This document shows positions 1 to 4,960 of a stretch of 5,959 nucleotides of DNA, one piece after another. The notes under the pieces were generated by a model. That model saw only the letters and a list, made by a program, of their open reading frames with translations. It was not told the origin of the DNA and did not search any database. The number at the start of each line of letters is the position of its first letter. The first letter of the stretch is position 1. Position numbers and translations under genes: made by a program. Origin of the DNA: Oscillospiraceae bacterium (GTDB lineage: Bacteria; Bacillota; Clostridia; Oscillospirales; Oscillospiraceae); the NCBI GenBank assembly GCA_031263805.1, contig JAISFB010000151.1, forward strand, positions 1 to 5,959, in the 5' to 3' direction.

Positions 1-1268
1 TGCGTTATCCCGACCATGTCCGCGCGTTCGCAGACGGCGAAGTGGTAGCGCATATACAGCGCGAATTCCTCGTCGCTCATAGCGTCCGCCTCGCCGCGCA
101 TATAGTTTGTGAACAGGTCTGTGGCGACGTAATGCAGACGCTCAGCGTCAAATCCGCTCATCAGGCGGTCAATGTCCTCTTTGCGGACGAGCTCGAAAAT
201 GTCCTCCGGCGCCGAGAACGTATCGAATGTCACAGGGTCGATCTTGCCGCGTTTTATGTAGTCGGCGACGTCAAACATTTTGTGCCGGAACCCGTTAAAA
301 ATGCTGCCGTCGCTGACGCAATACGCCGCGAATACTATGCCGCCGGGCTTTGTGACGCGCAGCGCCTCCGACAATGCCCGCCGCTTGTCGCCGTCGTTGA
401 ACAAATGGTAGAGCGGGCCCAAGAGCAGCGCGGCGTCGAAGGAATCGTCTTCAAAAGTGGACAGGTCAAGGGCGTTGCCCTGCGCTATGTTGATTTTTTG
501 CCCCGGCTTTATATTCGCCTTGAACACGTCGATGTTATGCTCAATCAGCTCTACCGCTTCGACCGCGCAGCCCATATCCGCAACGGCGAGGCTGTAGCGC
601 CCCGTCCCCGCGCCGATCTCGATGACTCTCGCGCCCGGCGCGACATAGCGCCCTATGTATCGCATTGTTGTCAGAAATTCCGGCTGTCCGTGCCTTGCGA
701 GAAGGCGCCCGTCCTCGTCGTAGCTGTTGTAGTAGGCGGCGAGCGGGTCGAGCGTTATCCAATAGCGCTCCAGCCGGTCGCGCCCTTCGCTGACGGTCCG
801 CTCAAACACGCCGCCGCAGGCGAGAATAGTGCGCCGGCTCGCTTCATTGTGCTCATCACAGGTTATCAGCACTTTTTCAAGCCCGTATTCGCGGCATTTT
901 TCAAGACACAGGGCTAGCATCGCCTTGGCATATCCCTTTCCGCGCTCCGACGGACGGACTCCGTAGCCGATATGACCGCCGTATTCGGCGAGATAAGCGT
1001 TGAGATAATGGCGAAAATTGATCATACCCAATACGCGCTTCGCGGGCTCGTCCACTAACATAAGCTGCTCGCTCTCCACGAAATCGGGCGGCACGGTTTC
1101 CCGGTTTTCGTGCAAGCGGCACTGCCGTATCCACTCGCCGATATCCTCAAATCGGCGCAGACCGCCGCCGCCGTTGAAATAGCCGCCGCCGTCAAGAAAC
1201 TCCTGTCGGTAGGCACGGATCTCGTCTATGTATTCCTCTGAGGGCTTTATCAGGCTCAGGCTGTTCAT
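1..1268 (-). CDS. GNAT acetyltransferase / class I SAM-dependent methyltransferase fusion protein (3' end cut by window edge)
   Basis: I translated the minus strand by hand from the ATG at 1268; 422 codons stay open to position 3, so the C-terminus lies outside the window. Residues 1 to about 173 are a GNAT domain: the acetyl-CoA loop is seen in GYGVRPSERGKGYA (101-114), followed by ITCDEHNEASRR (135-146), typical of motif B. A methyltransferase domain follows with almost no linker at YYNSYDEDGRLL (179-190). It has SAM motif I VIEIGAGTG (215-223), an acidic residue E240 at the end of the next strand, GNALDLS (264-270) and LRVTKPGG (303-310). Homologues of this methyltransferase, as I recall them, end soon after a DMVG motif, which is at 417-420 here, so perhaps 10-20 residues are missing. 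Substrates are unknown; both domains probably modify small molecules or proteins in the cytoplasm. A GGGTG Shine-Dalgarno lies about 10 nt before the ATG. The gene follows murC by 21 bp and is probably co-transcribed with it. Confidence 0.88.
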   Translation of the reverse strand, partial: MNSLSLIKPSEEYIDEIRAYRQEFLDGGGYFNGGGGLRRFEDIGEWIRQCRLHENRETVPPDFVESEQLMLVDEPAKRVLGMINFRHYLNAYLAEYGGHIGYGVRPSERGKGYAKAMLALCLEKCREYGLEKVLITCDEHNEASRRTILACGGVFERTVSEGRDRLERYWITLDPLAAYYNSYDEDGRLLARHGQPEFLTTMRYIGRYVAPGARVIEIGAGTGRYSLAVADMGCAVEAVELIEHNIDVFKANIKPGQKINIAQGNALDLSTFEDDSFDAALLLGPLYHLFNDGDKRRALSEALRVTKPGGIVFAAYCVSDGSIFNGFRHKMFDVADYIKRGKIDPVTFDTFSAPEDIFELVRKEDIDRLMSGFDAERLHYVATDLFTNYMRGEADAMSDEEFALYMRYHFAVCERADMVGIT

Positions 1269-1289
1269 ATTTTTATTTCACCCGCTTTT

Positions 1290-2681
1290 TTATGTTACCC
1301 GCTCCGCGCCGAGGTCGGCGAGCGCGGCGCCTACGCGGTCGAGCTCTCCCGCGCCGACCGTTATTATCAGGTCGCCGGGGCGGGCCTCGCGAGCTAACGC
1401 CGCCGTCAGCTCGTCAAGCGTCGTGCAGCATACGGCGCCCGGGATTTTCTCGGCCAAATCTTGTGAGGTCACGCCGTAAGTATTGGTCTCGCGCGCGGCG
1501 TATATTTCGGCCAAATATGTTTTGGCGGGGCGGCGGAGCTGTTCCGCGAACGCGTCCATATGCGCGCTTGTGCGCGAATACGTGTGCGGCTGGAACGCGA
1601 GCAGCACGCGCTCATACGGCAGGGCAAACGCCATATCGAGCAACGCGCGCAGCTCGCTGGGGTGATGCGCGTAGTCGTCGTAAATATCCGCCCCGCGCAG
1701 CGCGCCTTTATATTCAAAGCGGCGCTGAGCGCCGATGAAATCCCTTAAACCGTCCTCCGCCGCCTCTCCCGGCAGGCCGAGGGCGATTGCGACCGCCGCC
1801 GCCGCGAGAGCGTTCATAACATTGTGATGTCCGGGAACCTTCAGCTTCACACGGCAGTAAGTCCTGTCCTCGTACACAACGTCGAAGCTTGCTCCGGAGC
1901 CCGTCACGCGCTCCGCTTCGCCGCGAACGGCGGCGCCCGGCTTAAAGCCGAACGTAAGAAGCTCACGCTCAAGACCGCCGAGGGCGTTCATCGTGTTCTC
2001 GTCGTCGGCGTTGCAGATGATATGTCCGTCGGGCGGCGTGAGCGCGGCAAAGCGCGCGAAGGATTTTTTCACGTTTTCAAGCGTCCCGAAATATTCTAGG
2101 TGATCTCCGTCTACGTTGAGAACGATGGCTATCGTCGGAAAAAAGTTCAGAAAAGAGTCGGCGTATTCACAGGATTCCAAAACTATTGTATCCCCGCCGC
2201 CGACGCGGCAGCCGGAGCCTATGGAGCCGAGCGTCCCGCCGATCATCACGGTCGGATCGGTACCGGCGGAGAGCAGTATCTGCGTCACCATAGACGTCGT
2301 CGTCGTCTTGCCGTGCGTGCCGGAGACGCACACGGCGTTGCGGTACGGGCGCATTATATGCCCCCAGGCCTCCGCGCGCCCGAATATGGGTATGCCGAGG
2401 CGCCGCGCCTCGGTTATCTCCTCGTTGTCGTCGAGGACGGCCGCCGTGCGGATTATGAGCTCGGCGCCGCGCACGCTTTCGGGAAAATGCCCTATCGTAA
2501 TTGGAATGCCGAGCTCGCGCAGACGCCGCGTCGCGTCGCTTTCGCTCTGGTCCGAGCCTGTTATCGTCGTGCCGCCGCGCAGCAGAACCTCCGCGAGCGT
2601 AGACATCGATACGCCGCCTATGCCGATAAGATGCGCGCGCGCCCCGCGCGACAGCAGCTCTCCGAGCTGTGTTTCACTCAT
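1290..2681 (-). CDS. murC: UDP-N-acetylmuramate--L-alanine ligase MurC
   Basis: MurC is the cytoplasmic Mur ligase that adds L-alanine to UDP-MurNAc with ATP, the first peptide step of peptidoglycan precursor synthesis. The 463-residue product has the usual family length. It shows the N-terminal UDP-binding Rossmann loop HLIGIGGVSMS (17-27), the ATP P-loop SGTHGKTTTT (120-129, with K125), the central segment ESCEYADSFL (169-178) that matches the clostridial EACEY variant of the MurC motif, NVDGDHLEYF (189-198), RRFEYKG (320-326) and the C-terminal DDYAHHPSE (335-343) and QPHTYSRT (364-371). The start at 2681 is chosen because GGGGGAG lies 7 nt upstream; an in-frame ATG at 2711 would add ten residues (MRPAARGSFL) not expected in the family and would lie upstream of that site. 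The gene is apparently intact. It follows the VOC gene by 135 bp and precedes the GNAT-methyltransferase gene by 21 bp. Confidence 0.97.
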   Translation of the reverse strand: MSETQLGELLSRGARAHLIGIGGVSMSTLAEVLLRGGTTITGSDQSESDATRRLRELGIPITIGHFPESVRGAELIIRTAAVLDDNEEITEARRLGIPIFGRAEAWGHIMRPYRNAVCVSGTHGKTTTTSMVTQILLSAGTDPTVMIGGTLGSIGSGCRVGGGDTIVLESCEYADSFLNFFPTIAIVLNVDGDHLEYFGTLENVKKSFARFAALTPPDGHIICNADDENTMNALGGLERELLTFGFKPGAAVRGEAERVTGSGASFDVVYEDRTYCRVKLKVPGHHNVMNALAAAAVAIALGLPGEAAEDGLRDFIGAQRRFEYKGALRGADIYDDYAHHPSELRALLDMAFALPYERVLLAFQPHTYSRTSAHMDAFAEQLRRPAKTYLAEIYAARETNTYGVTSQDLAEKIPGAVCCTTLDELTAALAREARPGDLIITVGAGELDRVGAALADLGAERVT

Positions 2682-2713
2682 TAAAAAACTCCCCCGCGCC
2701 GCCGGGCGCAAAA

Positions 2714-2740
2714 ATAATATACCCGCGAAATACCTGTAAT
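2714..2740 (-). promoter_or_regulatory. possible murC promoter in AT-rich stretch
   Basis: The 135 bp between the VOC gene and murC contain an AT-rich island (about 2711-2750) in otherwise GC-rich DNA. On the minus strand it holds ATTACA (2735-2740) and TATTAT (2714-2719), separated by 15 bp, a poor but possible sigma-A arrangement; other hexamer pairings in the same stretch are equally arguable. No terminator is visible after the VOC gene, so read-through into murC is also possible. Confidence 0.3.
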
Positions 2741-2787
2741 TATATATACGCCCGAGCGCGTATTCCGCTGAATTCCGCCGCCGGAGC

Positions 2788-2829
2788 GTAACGCGCCGAA
2801 GGCTACCGCGCCGAAGCTACCGCGCCGGA
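2788..2829. repeat. short imperfect tandem repeat, 14-nt unit, across the VOC gene 3' end
   Basis: Plus-strand unit gctaccgcgccgaa occurs at 2802-2815 and, with one change, at 2816-2829; a degraded copy (gtaacgcgccgaa) sits at 2788-2800. The copy at 2816-2829 contains the stop codon and last codons of the VOC gene, and the outer copies are untranslated. This looks like local duplication of the gene's 3' end by slippage. No function is evident. Confidence 0.6.
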
Positions 2830-3185
2830 ACTATTTCCAGCCAATAGCCGTCCGGGTCTTCGATAAAGTATAGCCCCATTGCGGCGTTTTCCATACATAC
2901 GCAACCCATTTCGCGATGCTTTTCCAGCGCCTCCTGAGTGTCTTTTACGGCAAAAGCGATATGTATCTCATTGTCCGAGAGGTCATACGGCTGCGGATGG
3001 TCCTTCAGCCACGTAAGCTCTATCCTGTGCTCCGTCTTGCCGTCGCCCATAAACGCGATCTCAAACGACCCGTCCGGCGCGGGAAAGCGGAACGCAAGCG
3101 TGAGCCCAAGTGCGTCCTGATAAAATTTTATACTGCGGTCAAGATCGGTGACGTTGATATTTGTGTGATTGAACGAGAATTCCAT
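2817..3185 (-). CDS. VOC superfamily protein, glyoxalase I-like
   Basis: This 122-residue protein has the two beta-alpha-beta-beta-beta modules of the vicinal oxygen chelate fold. It begins with FNHTNINVTDLDRSIKFY (5-22), a typical glyoxalase opening, and ends with FIEDPDGYWLEIVP (107-120). The four positions that bind metal in E. coli GlxI appear to be filled: H7, E56 (in RIELTW), H75 (in EIHIAF) and E117 (in WLEI). That supports a metal-dependent glyoxalase I-like isomerase acting on a thiol adduct of methylglyoxal, or a related lyase. The thiol is unknown, since many Clostridia lack glutathione. The start is supported by AGGGAGG about 11 nt upstream of the ATG. A strong promoter lies just upstream, directly after the terminator of the preceding nuclease gene, so it is an independent unit that may read on into murC. 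Substrate assignment is tentative. Confidence 0.9.
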   Translation of the reverse strand: MEFSFNHTNINVTDLDRSIKFYQDALGLTLAFRFPAPDGSFEIAFMGDGKTEHRIELTWLKDHPQPYDLSDNEIHIAFAVKDTQEALEKHREMGCVCMENAAMGLYFIEDPDGYWLEIVPAR

Positions 3186-3219
3186 TATAGTAAGCGCCTC
3201 CCTTTTTTTGCGTGGCCGT

Positions 3220-3248
3220 ATTATACCTTATGAAAACAGGCTTTGCAA
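3220..3248 (-). promoter_or_regulatory. sigma-A promoter of the VOC gene
   Basis: On the minus strand TTGCAA (3243-3248) and a perfect TATAAT (3220-3225) are separated by exactly 17 bp. Transcription would begin near 3213, giving a leader of roughly 28 nt that includes the AGGGAGG ribosome binding site. The -35 box begins only a few bases past the T-run of the preceding terminator. Confidence 0.85.
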
Positions 3249-3253
3249 CACGC

Positions 3254-3294
3254 AAAAAAGGCGGCGCCGCGCAGGCGCAAAACAGCGCCGCCTT
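3254..3294 (-). terminator. intrinsic terminator of the Rpn-like nuclease gene
   Basis: Read on the minus strand, AAGGCGGCGC (3285-3294) pairs perfectly with GCGCCGCCTT (3258-3267) over 10 bp across a 17-nt loop. The 3' arm runs directly into six T residues (3254-3259), two of which can also be part of the stem. The 5' arm overlaps the first two bases of the nuclease gene's TAA stop codon (3293-3295). This is a standard Rho-independent arrangement. Confidence 0.88.
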
Positions 3295-4240
3295 ATTCCT
3301 CGTCGCCTGTTCCGGACAGAAGCAAACTCTCAAGTCTCTCCGCAGAGATGCCGGTCACCTTTGCCGCGAATTCTATGGATAAGCCTTCATTGATCATTGC
3401 GAATGCGTCTTCGATTTTACCCCGCGTAATGCCCCGCTCAATGCCCCGCTCGATGCCTTGCTCGATGCCTTGCTCAATGCCTTGCTCAATGCCTTGCTCA
3501 ATGCCTTGCTCAATGCCTTGCTCAAAACCTTGCTCAACGCCTTGCCGCTCCCATTCCGCGGCAAGTCCCAGATCTATCAGCGCCTCGCGCAAGCCCTTTG
3601 TCATTATCATTTCACGTACCTCCTGTAAAATGTTCGGATTCGCCGCCAATATCACGTTCAAGAACGCCGGCCGCCGTTTGTATACCGTGCGCTCTATGGA
3701 CGCGCGCAGCAGCTTTTCCATATCGGCCGCGTTCAAATCGGTCCGCAGACTTCCCAGCCACAGCGCTTCCTCGCCGCTCAGCTTTGGGCTCACTATCACC
3801 TGTATCGGGACAACGCCGCCTGTTACGTAGTATATGCCGGGATACTTTTCTTCAACCGCGTAGCCCAAGTGATTCTTGCAATAGTCGAGCAGCGCTTTCG
3901 GGTGCGACGTCACAACGAACGACAGCGTTATATCCGAAATATCAGCTTTGCTTTCGACGGCGTATAGCCACACGTAAGCGCAGCTTTTCTGAAAGTCGCT
4001 GACCGACACGTAATCGCTTGGGCTCTTGTACTCGAAGATGTTGTGCCCTCTGAAAATGCGTCCGGTGTCGGTGTCCACTACCAAATCAGGGCGTTTTTTG
4101 ACTATTACGACGTCTATTCGCAATGGTTCTTTTGTCAATTGGAACTCGTCCTTGAACTCTAACCCGTCGCTGTATTTGATGTAGGTTTCCCGCAGGCCCT
4201 CGGCGAAGCCGGGGTGCCAGCTTATTGACTCCACATCCAT
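3293..4240 (-). CDS. PD-(D/E)XK nuclease-family protein, Rpn/transposase-like, with tetrapeptide-repeat tail
   Basis: This 315-residue protein opens like the PD-(D/E)XK transposase-like (Rpn-type) proteins that are often multicopy in gut Clostridia. The putative nuclease core has D43 in LRIDVVIVKK (40-49) and E70-x-K72 in NIFEYKSP (67-74), the expected D...ExK metal site. Residues 232 to about 274 are repeats of the form [IVF]E[QR]G, giving a charged, flexible or helical region. The last 40 residues include a helix-turn-helix-like stretch, SIEFAAKVTGISAERLESLL (288-307). The relatives known as Rpn are DNA endonucleases that promote recombination; activity here is inferred. The ATG at 4240 follows AGAGGCGG. 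It has its own promoter (4264-4292) and terminator (3254-3294). By eye the gene is less GC-rich than murC and sits beside a palindromic repeat, consistent with acquisition by transfer. Related proteins are often labelled hypothetical. Confidence 0.8.
   Translation of the reverse strand: MDVESISWHPGFAEGLRETYIKYSDGLEFKDEFQLTKEPLRIDVVIVKKRPDLVVDTDTGRIFRGHNIFEYKSPSDYVSVSDFQKSCAYVWLYAVESKADISDITLSFVVTSHPKALLDYCKNHLGYAVEEKYPGIYYVTGGVVPIQVIVSPKLSGEEALWLGSLRTDLNAADMEKLLRASIERTVYKRRPAFLNVILAANPNILQEVREMIMTKGLREALIDLGLAAEWERQGVEQGFEQGIEQGIEQGIEQGIEQGIEQGIERGIERGITRGKIEDAFAMINEGLSIEFAAKVTGISAERLESLLLSGTGDEE
3419..3538 (-). repeat. 12-bp tandem repeat encoding (I/V/F)E(Q/R)G units in the nuclease gene
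   Basis: Ten consecutive 12-bp units run in frame. Four copies at 3467-3514 are identical (plus strand gccttgctcaat, encoding IEQG). The copy at 3455-3466 differs by one silent base, and those at 3431-3454 (IERG), 3515-3526 (FEQG), 3527-3538 (VEQG) and 3419-3430 (ITRG) are diverged. A further degenerate unit follows at 3539-3550 (ERQG). Identity is highest in the middle and falls at the edges, as expected for expansion by replication slippage. Loss or gain of a unit would keep the reading frame. Confidence 0.95.
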
Positions 4241-4263
4241 ATTCTCACCGCCTCTGCGGGAAT

Positions 4264-4292
4264 ATTATATACAATGCTGCGGCGGTTTGCAA
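4264..4292 (-). promoter_or_regulatory. sigma-A promoter of the Rpn-like nuclease gene
   Basis: On the minus strand TTGCAA (4287-4292) and a perfect TATAAT (4264-4269) are 17 bp apart. This is the same -35 hexamer, spacing and -10 hexamer as at the VOC gene. The predicted start near 4257 leaves a short leader of about 16 nt before the ATG at 4240. The box lies about 30 bp from the large palindrome. Confidence 0.82.
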
Positions 4293-4323
4293 GTGTTCTT
4301 TCTTACGCTTTTGCGCGTACGCT

Positions 4324-4378
4324 CCGTTCCTCGTCCCGTAGGGGCGAACACAGTTCGCCCCTACGGGACGAGGAACGG
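4324..4378. repeat. 26-bp perfect inverted repeat with 3-nt loop
   Basis: Bases 4324-4349 are exactly complementary to 4353-4378, leaving the loop ACA (4350-4352). I checked each of the 26 pairs. The arm contains CGTCCCGTAGGGGCG. In RNA it would form a very stable hairpin in either orientation. No T-run follows on either strand, so it is not a typical intrinsic terminator, although it could slow polymerase or protect the 3' end of spoVAC mRNA. Confidence 0.97.
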
Positions 4379-4379
4379 C

Positions 4380-4401
4380 GGGGCGGTGTGGACACCGCCC
4401 C
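4380..4401. repeat. 10-bp perfect inverted repeat
   Basis: GGGGCGGTGT (4380-4389) is complementary to ACACCGCCCC (4392-4401), with only two bases, GG, between the arms, so the innermost pairs would open in RNA. It starts one base after the end of the 26-bp palindrome and is followed by CTACG, as that palindrome's right arm is. Confidence 0.9.
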
Positions 4402-4420
4402 CTACGACAAGGGTGTTGCC

Positions 4421-4436
4421 CGTGCCCGCAGGCACG
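4421..4436. repeat. 6-bp inverted repeat, third hairpin of the array
   Basis: CGTGCC (4421-4426) pairs with GGCACG (4431-4436) around the loop CGCA. It lies 18 bp from the end of spoVAC. Read on the minus strand it follows spoVAC directly but has no T-run after it, so a terminator role is weak. It may simply be the end of the palindromic element. Confidence 0.6.
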
Positions 4437-4454
4437 TTAAATATGGCCCCGCCA

Positions 4455-4901
4455 TTATTTTATGATACAATAAATCACGCCGTAGACTGCCGACGCCGCT
4501 ACGCCGAAGACGAGTACGGGTCCCGCTATTACGAACATTTTTGCCGCCATTCCCGTGATAAGCCCCTCGCTTTTGAAGTCGAGCGCCGCGGCGGCTATCG
4601 AGTTGGCGAAGCCTGTGACGGGCACGAGCGTTCCCGCGCCGGCGTGCTTCGCGAGCCGGTCGTATACGTGCAGCGCCGTCAGCAGGGCGCCGAGGAAAAT
4701 GAGCGTTACGCTCATAAGCGCGCGCGAGGACTCTTCGTCGAGCCCGAGCCGACTGTAAAGGAAAAAGAAAGCCTGTCCGGCGCAGCAGATCAGGCCGCCG
4801 GAAACAAAGGCGAGGAAAACATTTTTCGGCGCGCCGGAGCTCGGGGCGCGCCGCGATACGAGCTCGCCGTATTCTTTTTTGTTCAGTTTATTTGCGGACA
4901 T
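4455..4901 (-). CDS. spoVAC: stage V sporulation protein AC
   Basis: SpoVAC is an inner spore-membrane protein of the SpoVA complex, which moves calcium-dipicolinate into the forespore and releases it at germination; in Bacillus it behaves as a mechanosensitive channel. The 148-residue product has the normal length and clear family landmarks: FVSGGLICCAGQ (32-43), LIFLGALLTALHVYDRLAKH (67-86), AGAGTLVPVTGFANS (87-101) and LDFKSEGLITGMAAKMFVIAG (107-127). Four hydrophobic segments fall near 26-50, 62-81, 88-106 and 117-147. The start at 4901 is preferred over an upstream in-frame ATG at 5012, because AAGGGGG sits 8 nt before it and the extra 37 residues are not family-like and overlap the protease gene. 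spoVAD and spoVAE, the usual partners, do not follow. The downstream neighbour is a palindromic repeat and then a nuclease gene. Confidence 0.95.
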   Translation of the reverse strand: MSANKLNKKEYGELVSRRAPSSGAPKNVFLAFVSGGLICCAGQAFFFLYSRLGLDEESSRALMSVTLIFLGALLTALHVYDRLAKHAGAGTLVPVTGFANSIAAAALDFKSEGLITGMAAKMFVIAGPVLVFGVAASAVYGVIYCIIK

Positions 4902-4907
4902 AAAATT

Positions 4908-4944
4908 GCCCCCTTTTCGAGCGTATATTGCCCGAAAAGGGGGC
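4908..4944 (-). promoter_or_regulatory. 12-bp inverted repeat covering the spoVAC ribosome binding site
   Basis: Bases 4908-4919 are perfectly complementary to 4933-4944, with a 13-nt loop. On the minus strand the 3' arm is CGAAAAGGGGGC, which contains the spoVAC Shine-Dalgarno sequence 8 nt before the ATG. The 5' arm lies about 16 nt after the protease stop codon. RNA reading through from the protease gene would fold the ribosome binding site into the stem. Only four T residues occur downstream (4904 region), so termination is a weaker reading; a protein-binding operator is also possible. Confidence 0.75.
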
Positions 4945-4953
4945 GGATTATGA
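4924..4953 (-). promoter_or_regulatory. possible sigma-G-type promoter for spoVAC
   Basis: On the minus strand TCATA (4949-4953) is followed after 18 bp by CAATATA (4924-4930). These resemble the forespore sigma-G boxes, of the form gHATR and CATnnTA, with one mismatch each. In Bacillus the spoVA operon is transcribed by sigma-G, so such a site is expected. Transcription would start near 4917, inside the hairpin region, giving an mRNA that lacks the 5' arm. The match is short and could be chance. Confidence 0.35.
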
Positions 4954-4960
4954 ATACGAA

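Larger units (their letters stand above)
4324..4440. mobile_element. candidate REP/MITE-like palindromic element (three adjacent hairpins)
   Basis: This intergenic stretch between spoVAC and the nuclease gene holds three palindromes in a row: 4324-4378, 4380-4401 and 4421-4436. The first two share a motif of the form CGCCCC(C)TACG at their right sides (about 4357-4365 and 4397-4406), suggesting related repeat units. Palindromes with a GTAGGGGCG-type arm are, from memory, common intergenic repeats in some GC-rich Clostridia; this was not checked. No transposase or target-site duplication is visible inside the stretch. Boundaries are approximate. Confidence 0.5.

Noticed and set aside
42..917. 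Plus-strand open frame of 291 codons
   Set aside because: It is the antisense of the GNAT-methyltransferase gene, whose minus-strand frame has clear domain motifs; the plus frame has no recognisable domain or ribosome binding site.
541..1134. Minus-strand short frames at 541-762 and 901-1134
   Set aside because: They lie in another frame within the fusion gene and are low-complexity, arginine-rich shadows.
2682..2711. Upstream murC start at 2711
   Set aside because: The added residues are not family-like, and the strong GGGGGAG site lies 7 nt before the ATG at 2681.
2100..2739. Two overlapping plus-strand frames
   Set aside because: Both are antisense shadows of murC, produced by high GC and few stop codons.
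3419..3550. CRISPR-like array
   Set aside because: The 12-bp units abut one another without spacers and are in frame as coding sequence.
3243..3830. Plus-strand frame with SMPC repeats
   Set aside because: The cysteine-proline repeats are the reverse reading of the IEQG repeat in the nuclease gene; no start signal supports it.
4324..4378. Palindrome as intrinsic terminator of spoVAC
   Set aside because: The stem is long enough but no T-run follows it on the minus strand, and the arm length and neighbouring palindromes fit a repeat element better.
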